Shown piece after piece: positions 63,101 through 64,000 of a stretch of DNA of 64,000 nucleotides. Under the pieces are notes generated by a model. That model made no database searches. It saw only the letters and a program-made list of their open reading frames with translations, and was not told the origin of the DNA. Position 1 is the first letter of the stretch; each line of letters starts with the position of its first letter. The DNA comes from Campylorhamphus procurvoides (taxonomy: Eukaryota > Chordata > Aves > Passeriformes > Dendrocolaptidae): positions 1 to 64,000 of the forward strand of contig WBMV01002658.1 of the NCBI GenBank assembly GCA_013396655.1, written 5' to 3'. The position numbers were made by a program, and so were the translations under genes.

Positions 63101-63452
63101 TATGGAGGACTAGGTGTGACACCACATTACCAATCCCACCCTCACTTCCAGCACCCCTCGACTGGCCATCATCTACAATACTCACCCTGAACGCTGACCT
63201 TTGACTTGGCCACATCAGTGCCGATGTCACAGGTGTATAAACCTGCATCTGTCTTTTCAAGATCACGGATAAGGAGGCACAGGGTCTTCCCAGACTGCAT
63301 CTCCTCATACTTGTTACCAGAAGTGATCTTCACACCATCCTTTTTCCAAACAGGTTTGACCTTCTCTTTGGAGACTTCACACTGCAGTTTAATCACCCCT
63401 CGCTCCTCACCACAAACGTCGTCCAAGGATTTCATGAAGACAACAGGTTTCT
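33..63452 (-). CDS. OBSCN: Obscurin, internal part of a giant sarcomeric gene (48 exons, both ends missing)
   Basis: Obscurin is a giant muscle protein at the M-band and Z-disc that links myofibrils to the sarcoplasmic reticulum and carries a RhoGEF signalling module. Seen here: 35 tandem Ig exons, then FN3, Ig, a 1356-bp exon with IQ plus Ig, an Ig, two intron-split Ig domains and a pre-SH3 linker, all on the minus strand. Splice phases chain without a break to 4,174 codons. The order Ig array-FN3-Ig-IQ-Ig-Ig-Ig-Ig-linker is that of obscurin. The sequences after the IQ motif (for example [17 protein letters not shown] and DHYMINEDQ) resemble the human protein as I remember it. OBSL1 lacks the IQ motif, and titin has no such order, so neither fits. 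No start codon, stop codon or promoter is in the window. Exon boundaries were set by AG/GT sites and frame. Confidence 0.95.
275..303 (-). CDS. OBSCN: OBSCN microexon w47 (29 bp)
   Basis: 29 bp, phase 2 to 1, acceptor tcttgcag|GG, donor GAAG|GTAAGG. It encodes AIQPSETRE; its phases join w46 and w48 exactly. It is supported only by splice sites, phase and similarity to the human linker. Confidence 0.7.
304..1623 (-). other. Intron w46-w47
   Basis: No repeat, RNA gene or further exon recognised in this 1.3-kb stretch. Open frames on both strands show no domain and no splice context. Confidence 0.6.
1624..1690 (-). CDS. OBSCN: OBSCN exon w46: helical linker before SH3
   Basis: 67 bp, phase 1 to 2, acceptor cttgcag|TG, donor TGGG|GTAAGT. 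It encodes [20 protein letters not shown] plus two residues, a likely helix corresponding to the KVKEALISTFLQG region of human obscurin. Confidence 0.82.
1691..2416 (-). other. Intron w45-w46
   Basis: Nothing recognised. The sequence near w45 is AT-rich. Confidence 0.6.
2417..2635 (-). CDS. OBSCN: OBSCN exon w45: rest of the second split Ig
   Basis: 219 bp, phase 1-1, acceptor cctttag|GA, donor [23 protein letters not shown] (strand C), [23 protein letters not shown], then [15 protein letters not shown] with the F-strand Cys present. Confidence 0.94.
3060..3158 (-). CDS. OBSCN: OBSCN exon w44: first part of the second split Ig
   Basis: 99 bp, phase 1-1, acceptor attttcag|AT, donor [25 protein letters not shown] then [17 protein letters not shown]: strands A-B of an Ig without the strand B Cys. 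Confidence 0.92.
3247..3279 (-). CDS. OBSCN: OBSCN microexon w43 (33 bp)
   Basis: 33 bp, phase 1-1, acceptor ttttgcag|AT, donor ACAG|GTGAGA. It encodes [11 protein letters not shown], an acidic linker. Both splice sites are strong and the frame is kept, so I take it as real. Confidence 0.8.
3695..3892 (-). CDS. OBSCN: OBSCN exon w42: second half of the split Ig
   Basis: 198 bp, phase 1-1, acceptor cctcacag|GG, donor [22 protein letters not shown] (strand C Trp), then [14 protein letters not shown] in strand F, also without Cys. So this Ig has no canonical disulphide. Confidence 0.9.
4622..4740 (-). CDS. OBSCN: OBSCN exon w41: linker and first half of a split Ig
   Basis: 119 bp, phase 2 to 1, acceptor tttcttag|CC, donor AAAG|GTGAGT. 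An acidic linker ([13 protein letters not shown]), then strands A-B of an Ig ([17 protein letters not shown]). The usual strand B Cys is replaced (KFHLKV). Confidence 0.88.
5066..5144 (-). CDS. OBSCN: OBSCN exon w40: Thr/Ser/Tyr-rich linker
   Basis: 79 bp, phase 1 to 2, acceptor tttgacag|TG, donor TCAAG|GTAAAA. It encodes [20 protein letters not shown] and a few more residues, matching the linker after the preceding Ig in obscurin. No predicted fold. Confidence 0.88.
5376..5543 (+). repeat. 24-bp minisatellite, 7 copies, in the intron after w39
   Basis: The unit is GGCAAAACCCACCTGAACCC plus AAGA, repeated seven times with a few changes. Because 24 is a multiple of 3, several frames stay open, which gives false repeat proteins (GKTHLNPR on plus; VQVGFASW on minus). 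On the transcript sense strand each unit contains CAGGTGGGT or a close variant, a donor-like sequence. Confidence 0.95.
5692..5970 (-). CDS. OBSCN: OBSCN exon w39: Ig domain after the IQ exon
   Basis: 279 bp, phase 1-1, acceptor attcag|CT, donor [36 protein letters not shown]. It starts [16 protein letters not shown], among the stretches most like the human obscurin I remember. Ig domains in this part of the human protein have been reported to bind Z-disc titin; whether this one does is inference. Confidence 0.95.
6610..7965 (-). CDS. OBSCN: OBSCN exon w38: acidic region, IQ motif, Ig domain, conserved tail
   Basis: 1356 bp (452 codons), phase 1-1, acceptor ctccccag|TT, donor ACAG|GTAGGT; by far the longest exon here. 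In order: a charged Ser/Glu-rich N-terminal part (about residues 1-175), the IQ motif [16 protein letters not shown] (about 7352-7411; IQ motifs bind calmodulin or related EF-hand proteins), an Ig domain (about 7076-7345; LECVAH, VRWLKDG, YTCEAS), an acidic Ser/Asp stretch, a conserved beta-alpha-beta-beta-looking segment (about 6680-6835; [13 protein letters not shown] to KKVELRIG), and a Pro-rich end. The internal Met at 7951 is not a gene start; the open frame continues through the acceptor. Confidence 0.95.
8116..8366. mobile_element. Two CR1 3' ends facing opposite ways
   Basis: It starts with a reverse CR1 tail (ggttggaagggaccgctgaa) and ends with a forward one (caactaccctgtgattctat). 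The parts between are CR1 3' UTR-like. Confidence 0.75.
8992..9264 (-). CDS. OBSCN: OBSCN exon w37: Ig domain between FN3 and IQ
   Basis: 273 bp, phase 1-1, acceptor ccttgcag|AG, donor [31 protein letters not shown]: complete Ig core. Confidence 0.94.
9265..10603 (-). other. Intron w36-w37
   Basis: No repeat or extra exon recognised. Pyrimidine and purine runs occur around 10050-10120. Confidence 0.55.
10604..10891 (-). CDS. OBSCN: OBSCN exon w36: fibronectin type III domain
   Basis: 288 bp, phase 1-1, acceptor ccctcag|CC, donor ATAG|GTGAGG. FN3 marks: [10 protein letters not shown] at the start, [14 protein letters not shown] in strand [10 protein letters not shown] in strand C, and [13 protein letters not shown] in strand F. 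It is the only FN3 domain seen; obscurin has one just before its IQ region. Confidence 0.95.
11425..11510 (-). mobile_element. CR1 LINE 3' fragment
   Basis: Reverse-oriented CR1 tail: acagaacattttgggtggga then a degenerate 'catctagttctaaccc'. Confidence 0.7.
12298..12570 (-). CDS. OBSCN: OBSCN exon w35: last Ig of the long array
   Basis: 273 bp, phase 1-1, acceptor cctccag|GG, donor [24 protein letters not shown]; strand F reads EVTFASR with no Cys. It directly precedes the FN3 exon. Confidence 0.92.
12700..12825 (-). mobile_element. CR1 LINE 3' fragment
   Basis: Reverse-oriented CR1 3' end: agaatggtttgagttgggag, then 'gcagggacaccttccagtag'. Confidence 0.8.
13066..13233 (+). mobile_element. 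CR1 LINE 3' end
   Basis: Forward CR1 3' end: 'cccctgcccatggcaggggg', 'ggtcccttccaaccccaaca', ending in an ATTCTGTGATTCT tail. Confidence 0.85.
13296..14113 (+). mobile_element. Solo LTR of an endogenous retrovirus, with a 5-bp target duplication
   Basis: It begins TGTCGTGGGTTT and ends AAACCACAACA, so it has TG...CA ends and imperfect terminal inverted repeats. CCAAC flanks both sides (13291-13295 and 14114-14118). An AATAAA signal at 13921 suggests plus orientation. There is no internal viral gene; about a quarter of the LTR is unsequenced (N run). The family is not identified; a 5-bp duplication is more usual for ERVL-like elements. Confidence 0.75.
13459..13685. other. Assembly gap (227 N)
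   Basis: Run of N inside the solo LTR. No exon is expected here: the w34-w35 junction is in phase without it. Confidence 0.98.
14271..14543 (-). CDS. OBSCN: OBSCN exon w34: Ig domain with displaced F-strand Cys
   Basis: 273 bp, phase 1-1, acceptor tttccag|CC, donor AAAG|GTGACT. FECYLSK, YNWLIDD; strand F reads CRVTFMCSD, with Cys on both sides of the normal position but Phe at it. Confidence 0.92.
15499..15655 (+). mobile_element. CR1 LINE 3' end
   Basis: Forward: 'ggaagtgtccaaggccaggt', 'tctctgcccatggcagggtg', 'gggtcccttccaaccaaaac'. Confidence 0.85.
16191..16680. repeat. Left copy of a ~490-bp duplication joined at a single N
   Basis: It repeats 16682-17177 with roughly a dozen differences (substitutions and small indels). 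The two copies meet at N 16681. Likely an assembly or haplotype artefact. Confidence 0.85.
16594..16680 (-). pseudogene. OBSCN: Partial copy of exon w33
   Basis: 87 bp matching the 3' end of w33 (17090-17176), including its donor CAAG|GTGAGG, cut off at N 16681 with no acceptor. It cannot be a functional exon as written and is most likely part of the false duplication. Confidence 0.8.
17090..17356 (-). CDS. OBSCN: OBSCN exon w33: Ig domain
   Basis: 267 bp, phase 1-1, acceptor aacag|AT, donor CAAG|GTGAGG. FICQYSR, AIWKKND, YSCEAE. A partial copy of its 3' end sits at 16594-16680 beside a single-N assembly join. Confidence 0.93.
18421..18473 (+). mobile_element. CR1 LINE tail fragment
   Basis: 'gggtccttccaactcaggat' followed by attctatgattct, the tail type of CR1-X-like elements. 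Confidence 0.65.
19551..19614 (+). mobile_element. CR1 LINE tail fragment
   Basis: 'tgcagggttggactagatga', 'ctcttccagcatcaatggtg', then ctgtgattcc. Confidence 0.7.
20640..20912 (-). CDS. OBSCN: OBSCN exon w32: Ig domain without F-strand Cys
   Basis: 273 bp, phase 1-1, donor [24 protein letters not shown]; strand F reads GTVTFRAG. The acceptor is a tandem CAGCAG, so the exon may instead start at 20915 with one extra Ala codon. The 273-bp choice matches w25 (Glu-first start). Confidence 0.91.
21594..21860 (-). CDS. OBSCN: OBSCN exon w31: Ig domain
   Basis: 267 bp, phase 1-1, acceptor accacag|TA, donor CAAG|GTAAGG. LHCEISR, VEWRKG, YTCSTG. Confidence 0.93.
22082..22485 (-). mobile_element. CR1 LINE 3' region, about 400 bp
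   Basis: Reverse-oriented: 'agaatcatttaggctggaaa', 'catcgagtccaaccattaac', 'ctccagggatggtgactcca', then 'ttgaggccatttcctcttgt'. Confidence 0.85.
22994..23195. mobile_element. Forward CR1 tail abutting a reverse CR1 3' end
   Basis: Forward tail 'tggttggactcagtagaggt' to 'ttttccaacctaaatca', followed at once by the reverse tail 'catagaatagtttaggttgg' and 'ccatgggcagagaaccttcc'. Confidence 0.8.
23253..23519 (-). CDS. OBSCN: OBSCN exon w30: Ig domain
   Basis: 267 bp, phase 1-1, donor AAAG|GTAGGA. LSCELTK, VEWRKG, YTCDSG. Confidence 0.93.
23910..24213 (-). mobile_element. Older CR1 LINE fragment
   Basis: Reverse-oriented and degenerate: 'ggtggacctccatggatgga' and, at the far end, 'aacccagctgctcttggctc tccttat', the antisense of the CR1 'ggctgagggaac' stretch. 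Confidence 0.55.
24216..24485 (-). mobile_element. CR1 LINE 3' end
   Basis: Reverse-oriented: 'agttgaggttggaagggacc', 'gggcagggacaccttccact', 'cttggacacttccagggatc', then 'tgtccctcttttagtttaaa'. Confidence 0.88.
24636..24902 (-). CDS. OBSCN: OBSCN exon w29: Ig domain
   Basis: 267 bp, phase 1-1, acceptor ccccacag|CT, donor AAAG|GTATGG. LSCEVSK, VEWKKG, YSCQTA. Confidence 0.93.
25406..25675 (-). CDS. OBSCN: OBSCN exon w28: Ig domain without F-strand Cys
   Basis: 270 bp, phase 1-1, donor CAAG|GTGAGC. The acceptor ccataaag|AA is weak (A at -3, poor pyrimidine tract) but matches the EPE start of w25. FECRLSR, AQWFLG; strand F reads [14 protein letters not shown] motif present. Confidence 0.9.
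25805..26178 (+). mobile_element. CR1 LINE 3' end, about 370 bp
   Basis: Forward: 'tgcagccttccaagagctta', 'gacaggtttagagtagatat', 'ccctggcacaggttgccccg', 'ctggaagtgtccaaggaaag', ending ttctgtggttctgtgattct. Confidence 0.9.
26305..26443 (+). mobile_element. tRNA-Ile-derived SINE with a CR1-type tail
   Basis: The head (gattagctcatttagttagg, then gttggtgctaataacaccaa and gtgtttgatccttgtctgaa) aligns by eye with tRNA-Ile(AAT): A box, anticodon-arm sequence gctaataac, and a B box close to GTTCGATCC. The second half (gctggattcgatgatctctg to cagaatattctggga) is a CR1-X-like 3' tail. It matches the design of the zebra finch SINE TguSINE1. It is not a working tRNA: several stem pairs and the acceptor stem are lost. 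Confidence 0.75.
26735..27001 (-). CDS. OBSCN: OBSCN exon w27: Ig domain
   Basis: 267 bp, phase 1-1, donor AAAG|GTGGGG. LSCEVSK, VQWKKG, YTCATG. Confidence 0.93.
28325..28591 (-). CDS. OBSCN: OBSCN exon w26: Ig domain
   Basis: 267 bp, phase 1-1, donor AAAG|GTGGGT. LRCQLSQ, VKWKKG, YTCDNG. A long purine tract (pyrimidine on the transcribed sense strand) lies upstream of its acceptor. Confidence 0.93.
28738..28917. repeat. Purine-only tract (GAAAG/GGGAAA repeats), about 180 bp
   Basis: Near-pure purine on plus, made of gaaag, ggaaa and gggaaa units; pyrimidine on the OBSCN sense strand. It lies in the intron about 150-330 bp upstream of the w26 acceptor. Long open frames over it are low-complexity artefacts. 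Confidence 0.95.
28953..29022 (+). mobile_element. CR1 LINE tail
   Basis: 'gcaggagggttggactagat', 'ggtcccttccaacccagacc', then attctacaattct. Confidence 0.8.
29311..29583 (-). CDS. OBSCN: OBSCN exon w25: Ig domain without F-strand Cys
   Basis: 273 bp, phase 1-1, acceptor tttgcag|AA, donor AAAG|GTGAAG. FRCQVSH, VEWKLQ; strand F reads GTVAFRVG. It carries the NNEMNEI motif and starts EPEVTIV, very like w28. Confidence 0.93.
29640..29765 (-). mobile_element. CR1 LINE fragment
   Basis: Degenerate reverse CR1: 'caggctggagtggtcttttg', 'gaggtcacctgctcaaaact', 'ccaaggatggagatagcatg'. Confidence 0.5.
30196..30256 (-). mobile_element. CR1 LINE tail
   Basis: 'cagaatcatccaggttggaa' then 'aagacctctaagattgtcgt gtccaacc', reverse-oriented. 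Confidence 0.75.
30693..30959 (-). CDS. OBSCN: OBSCN exon w24: Ig domain with a GC splice donor
   Basis: 267 bp, phase 1-1, acceptor tttgcag|CC. The donor is AAAG|GCAAGA, a GC donor in an otherwise strong context; no GT lies at the position set by the frame and domain length. LRCEISI, VEWRKDG, YSCKAG. Confidence 0.9.
31620..31700 (+). mobile_element. CR1 LINE tail, degenerate
   Basis: 'tgtggagaggttggaccaaa', 'tagtccctttcaaccttagc', then ctttctgtaatt. Confidence 0.55.
31686..31937. repeat. 124-bp duplication joined at a single N
   Basis: 31686-31809 and 31814-31937 are near-identical; N 31810 and four bases lie between. Same pattern as the joins at 16681 and 45526. Confidence 0.85.
32228..32494 (-). 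CDS. OBSCN: OBSCN exon w23: Ig domain
   Basis: 267 bp, phase 1-1, acceptor ctttag|CT. The donor CATG|GTTAGC is weak (T at intron +3). FQCELTK, VEWRKG, YTCDTG. Confidence 0.91.
33190..33456 (-). CDS. OBSCN: OBSCN exon w22: Ig domain
   Basis: 267 bp, phase 1-1, donor [29 protein letters not shown]. Back to the C-D-S/T-G strand F type. Confidence 0.93.
34085..34208 (+). mobile_element. CR1 LINE 3' end
   Basis: 'caatgttcaaggcctggctg', 'ctagtggaaggtgtcccttg', 'ggtcccttccaactccagcc', then attctatgattct. Confidence 0.85.
34628..34935. repeat. ~35-bp minisatellite, about 8 diverged copies
   Basis: The unit is about TTAAGGCAGGGAATTTTAAG followed by agtgcagattccctc. AGGCAGG-like words recur near 34651, 34686, 34720, 34754, 34790, 34823, 34858 and 34928. 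It lies in the intron between w21 and w22. Confidence 0.85.
35154..35417 (-). CDS. OBSCN: OBSCN exon w21: Ig domain, last of the C-x-C-G type
   Basis: 264 bp, phase 1-1, donor [29 protein letters not shown]. Ends the run of 13 C-x-C-G domains. Confidence 0.93.
35761..36027 (-). CDS. OBSCN: OBSCN exon w20: Ig domain, C-x-C-G type
   Basis: 267 bp, phase 1-1, donor CATG|GTAAAG. FHCLLSK, VQWKKG, YTCVCG. Only 343 bp of intron separate it from w21. Confidence 0.93.
36028..37304 (-). other. Intron w19-w20
   Basis: Purine-rich from about 37015 to 37140. No repeat family or exon recognised. Confidence 0.55.
37305..37568 (-). CDS. OBSCN: OBSCN exon w19: Ig domain, C-x-C-G type
   Basis: 264 bp, phase 1-1, donor CAGG|GTAAAG. 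LHCELTK, VEWWKE, YTCVCG. Confidence 0.93.
37569..38702 (-). other. Intron w18-w19
   Basis: AT-rich. No repeat family or exon recognised. A short block near 38500 (agaaagaaacatctcatttt) also occurs near 34870 in another intron. Confidence 0.55.
38703..38966 (-). CDS. OBSCN: OBSCN exon w18: Ig domain, C-x-C-G type
   Basis: 264 bp, phase 1-1, donor CATG|GTAAAA. LRCELTK, VKWKVG, YTCVCG. Confidence 0.93.
39420..39683 (-). CDS. OBSCN: OBSCN exon w17: Ig domain, C-x-C-G type
   Basis: 264 bp, phase 1-1, donor [17 protein letters not shown] (an extra Cys beside the strand B Cys), VAWKKG, YTCVCG. Confidence 0.93.
40150..40440 (+). mobile_element. Possible LTR fragment
   Basis: TATAAAA at 40311 and AATAAA at 40368, 57 bp apart, then a CT-rich end (actctcttagttttcctcat): the compact promoter plus poly(A) layout of an LTR. 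The edges and a target duplication were not found, so this is tentative. No viral gene is seen. Confidence 0.4.
40476..40823. repeat. 174-bp tandem duplication, two copies
   Basis: 40476-40649 is repeated at 40650-40823; the first ~150 bases are almost identical. No N at the junction. The second copy ends about 45 bp from the w16 donor. Confidence 0.88.
40869..41132 (-). CDS. OBSCN: OBSCN exon w16: Ig domain, C-x-C-G type
   Basis: 264 bp, phase 1-1, donor CACG|GTAATA. LRCELTK, VEWRKG, YTCVCG. A 174-bp tandem duplication lies just downstream of its donor. Confidence 0.93.
41133..43537 (-). other. Intron w15-w16 (2.4 kb)
   Basis: Holds a probable old CR1 body fragment (42040-42780). No Ig-like exon in either flank. 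Confidence 0.55.
42040..42780 (+). mobile_element. Probable degenerate CR1 body
   Basis: Scattered matches to the CR1 reverse transcriptase end and 3' region: 'cagtgacttggacaatgaaa', 'tttggcagatgagcccaagg', 'gtgctggagttctgcttttg', in the right order on plus. It is diverged and the frame is lost. Confidence 0.4.
43538..43801 (-). CDS. OBSCN: OBSCN exon w15: Ig domain, C-x-C-G type
   Basis: 264 bp, phase 1-1, donor CATG|GTAAAG. LQCELSR, VEWKKK, YSCVCG. Confidence 0.93.
44612..44878 (-). CDS. OBSCN: OBSCN exon w14: Ig domain, C-x-C-G type
   Basis: 267 bp, phase 1-1, donor AATG|GTAAAA. FTCELNK, VGWRKG, YTCCCG (three Cys in a row in strand F). The introns on both sides are homologous to each other. 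Confidence 0.93.
45015..45525. repeat. Left copy of a ~500-bp duplication joined at a single N
   Basis: It repeats 45527-46026; the last ~330 bases appear identical, the first part has scattered differences. The copies meet at N 45526. Confidence 0.88.
46265..46528 (-). CDS. OBSCN: OBSCN exon w13: Ig domain, C-x-C-G type
   Basis: 264 bp, phase 1-1, acceptor ccgtag|CT, donor CATG|GTAAAA. LQCELTK, VQWRKG, YTCVCG. Confidence 0.93.
47694..48053. repeat. Compound minisatellite (50 + 38 bp units, 88-bp period) next to exon w12
   Basis: A shared core (ctgctgtcacacctgagaag then ggttctacca) is followed in turn by a short and a long spacer. 'ccttgggaca' recurs at 47751, 47839 and 47927, exactly 88 apart. 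The last, most diverged unit runs into the exon donor itself (ttttttaccatgg). Confidence 0.95.
48056..48322 (-). CDS. OBSCN: OBSCN exon w12: Ig domain, C-x-C-G type
   Basis: 267 bp, phase 1-1, acceptor ccttcag|CT, donor [30 protein letters not shown] minisatellite whose units look like this exon's donor region starts directly downstream (47694-48053). Confidence 0.93.
48323..49296 (-). other. Intron w11-w12
   Basis: No repeat or exon recognised. Confidence 0.55.
49297..49563 (-). CDS. OBSCN: OBSCN exon w11: Ig domain, C-x-C-G type
   Basis: 267 bp, phase 1-1, acceptor ctgcag|TC, donor [30 protein letters not shown]: three Cys within four residues in strand F. Confidence 0.93.
49564..50459 (-). 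other. Intron w10-w11
   Basis: Purine-rich near 50298-50410 with a short GA run. Nothing else recognised. Confidence 0.55.
50460..50723 (-). CDS. OBSCN: OBSCN exon w10: Ig domain, C-x-C-G type
   Basis: 264 bp, phase 1-1, donor CATG|GTAAAA. LHCKLSK, VEWRKG, YSCVCG. Confidence 0.93.
51090..51356 (-). CDS. OBSCN: OBSCN exon w9: Ig domain, C-x-C-G type
   Basis: 267 bp, phase 1-1, donor AATG|GTAACC. LQCELSQ, VQWSKDG, YTCLCG. First member of the run of domains with an extra Cys two residues after the F-strand Cys. Confidence 0.93.
51907..52170 (-). CDS. OBSCN: OBSCN exon w8: Ig domain
   Basis: 264 bp, phase 1-1, donor AATG|GTAAAA. LRCQLSR, VEWRKG, YSCLVG. It has the 264-bp length of the following block but lacks the second Cys in strand F (CLVG). 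Confidence 0.93.
52751..53017 (-). CDS. OBSCN: OBSCN exon w7: Ig domain
   Basis: 267 bp, phase 1-1, acceptor ttgtag|TT, donor CATG|GTAGGA. LRCELTK, VVWKKG, YTCDTG. Last C-D-T-G type domain before the C-x-C-G block. Confidence 0.93.
53788..54054 (-). CDS. OBSCN: OBSCN exon w6: Ig domain
   Basis: 267 bp, phase 1-1, donor AAGG|GTGGGT. LSCELSK, VTWLKG, YTCSTG. It is isolated by the 3.9-kb intron upstream (54055-57958). Confidence 0.93.
55522..55800 (-). mobile_element. CR1 LINE 3' end
   Basis: Reverse-oriented: 'agaatcacagaacagtttgg', 'catctaatccaaccctcctg', 'cttgaacgtttccagggatg', 'gaccttcttttagtttaaaa'. Confidence 0.9.
56448..56513 (+). mobile_element. CR1 LINE tail
   Basis: 'gatgatctttaaggtccctt' and 'ccaacccaaaccattccagc'. 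Confidence 0.8.
57959..58231 (-). CDS. OBSCN: OBSCN exon w5: Ig domain without F-strand Cys
   Basis: 273 bp, phase 1-1, donor AAAG|GTAAAT. FKCRIS and VQWFLD are present; strand F reads SGVITFEAG with no Cys. It carries the NELNEI motif between strands C and E that is shared with w25 and w28. Confidence 0.92.
59240..59792 (+). mobile_element. CR1 LINE, about 550 bp of 3' end
   Basis: Forward: 'ctggagaagagaaggctcca', 'ctgggagggtggggagggac', 'ggaagtgtccaaggccacgt', 'tccctgcccatggcagacga', ending ttctgtgattctatgg. It is the longest CR1 in the window. Confidence 0.92.
60179..60445 (-). CDS. OBSCN: OBSCN exon w4: Ig domain
   Basis: 267 bp, phase 1-1, acceptor tttccag|AA, donor CAAG|GTATGA. FVCQSE, VVWRKG and DTYSCDIG mark strands B, C and F. 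Confidence 0.92.
60545..60840 (-). mobile_element. CR1 LINE 3' region
   Basis: Reverse-oriented: 'ttttaggctggaaatgaccc', 'ctccagggatggtgactcca', 'ccatgaagaaatttgtccta'. Confidence 0.85.
61157..61423 (-). CDS. OBSCN: OBSCN exon w3: Ig domain
   Basis: 267 bp, phase 1-1. Acceptor tctccag|AG, donor CAAG|GTCAGC. LSCELSK, IRWYKDG and [10 protein letters not shown] give a complete Ig core. It starts EKPTEV, like w1. Confidence 0.92.
61497..61764. mobile_element. Reverse CR1 3' end followed by a forward CR1 tail
   Basis: Reverse part 61497-61715 ('atggtttgggttggaaggga', 'gacaccttccaccagcccag'); forward tail 61716-61764 ('aggtcccttccaatccaaac' then cattctgagattctatg). Confidence 0.85.
62078..62347 (-). 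CDS. OBSCN: OBSCN exon w2: Ig domain without F-strand Cys
   Basis: 270 bp, phase 1-1, donor AAAG|GTAAGG. Strand B has CTFECIL and strand C has FSWTLNG, but strand F reads GEVVFTARG, so the usual disulphide partner is absent. Member of the V-x-F subclass (see w5, w25, w28, w32, w34, w35). Confidence 0.9.
62348..63185 (-). other. Intron w1-w2
   Basis: No repeat or exon recognised. Confidence 0.55.
63186..63452 (-). CDS. OBSCN: OBSCN exon w1: Ig domain
   Basis: 267 bp, phase 1-1. Acceptor ctgcag|AG, donor CAGG|GTGAGT. The I-set Ig core is complete: KLQCEVSK (strand B Cys), PVWKKDG (Trp), [10 protein letters not shown] (strand F Cys). It starts EKPVVF. Confidence 0.92.
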
Positions 63453-63599
63453 CTGCAGGTTAACAAGCAAACCAGAGAACAACCAGGATATCTCAGCTGA
63501 GAGATTTCAGTTGCCGTCAGATCCTTACAGGCAGATTAAGTGATGGCAATGCTGCTGACACCAAAGCAGAACCTAAACTGGTGTCACCAGCACCTCCGA

Positions 63600-63830
63600 G
63601 TCCTTCTCAGCAGGGCTGTGCTCAATCCCTTCATCCCCCAGCCTGGACTGGCACAAAGGCTGTCCTGGTCCAGGTGCAGCCCCTTGCACCTTGTTGAACC
63701 TTCAGAGATTCACATGGGCCCTTGTCCAGGTCCCTCTGGATGGACTCCCAACCCTTAGGCATGTCAGCCACGCCACTCAGCCTGGTGTCAAATGTGATGA
63801 AGGTGCACAAGAACATGTTAAAACACAGAA
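63600..63830 (-). mobile_element. CR1 LINE internal fragment
   Basis: Reverse-oriented stretch typical of avian CR1 upstream of the 3' UTR: 'tccaggtgcagccccttgca', 'gtccaggtccctctggatgg', 'ccacgccactcagcctggtg'. Confidence 0.7.
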
Positions 63831-63936
63831 ACTCAGCTGTGTGACTGAACTTTACAACGTAGGAAGGAGAGTAGCAAACTGTCTTCTCCTTGCTGATTCA
63901 GTCCAGCTCCACAAATGATGTATTAAAAGTCAGAGA

Positions 63937-64000
63937 ATTAAAGAATATCCTGAGTTGGAAGGGACCCATCAGGATCATCAAGTCCAACTCCTTTACAGGT
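63937..64000 (-). mobile_element. CR1 LINE tail, running off the window
   Basis: 'gagttggaagggacccatca' then 'gatcatcaagtccaactcct', reverse-oriented. Confidence 0.8.

Noticed and set aside
33..63452. Titin, SPEG or OBSL1 instead of obscurin
   Set aside because: Only obscurin has this tandem array followed by FN3, Ig, IQ, Ig and the linker before SH3.

Overview
The window is vertebrate nuclear DNA, almost certainly from a bird and probably a songbird. It has many short CR1 LINE 3' ends (the 'TTGGAAGGGACC...' tail), a solo LTR nested in a CR1, and one tRNA-Ile-like SINE with a CR1-type tail of the kind described in zebra finch. Long introns carry no antisense genes that I can support.

The whole window lies inside one giant gene on the minus strand, obscurin (OBSCN). 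I can place 48 coding exons, from 63452 (5' side) to 33 (3' side), numbered w1-w48 in transcript order. Together they give 12,522 coding bases (4,174 codons) in one continuous frame. The gene runs off both ends. The missing 5' part would hold the N-terminal Ig domains. The missing 3' part would hold SH3, RhoGEF/PH and possibly the kinase region.

Layout in transcript order: w1-w35 (63452-12298) are 35 consecutive single-exon Ig domains of 264-273 bp, all phase 1-1. w36 (10891-10604) is a fibronectin type III domain and w37 (9264-8992) is another Ig. w38 (7965-6610) is one large exon with an acidic Ser-rich region, the IQ motif, an Ig domain and a charged tail with a conserved beta-alpha-beta-beta-looking segment. 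w39 (5970-5692) is an Ig. w40-w45 (5144-2417) encode a linker and two Ig domains split by introns. w46-w48 (1690-33) encode the helical linker that precedes SH3 in obscurin.

Within the Ig array there are recognisable subfamilies. A block of 13 adjacent domains (w9-w21) has a C-x-C-G signature in strand F. Seven domains lack the usual F-strand Cys and have V/I-x-F instead. The flanking domains are of the C-D-T-G type. This fits growth of the array by local exon duplication. Every array exon can be skipped without changing frame.

Non-coding content: about 25 CR1 pieces, one clear solo LTR, one possible LTR, one SINE, three minisatellites, a long purine tract, one 227-base assembly gap, and three near-identical tandem duplications each joined at a single N. 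The last three look like assembly joins rather than biology; one repeats part of exon w33. Splicing oddities include a GC donor after w24, a CAGCAG acceptor at w32, 29-bp and 33-bp microexons, and two minisatellites packed with donor-like sequences near real donors. I found no new biological system.
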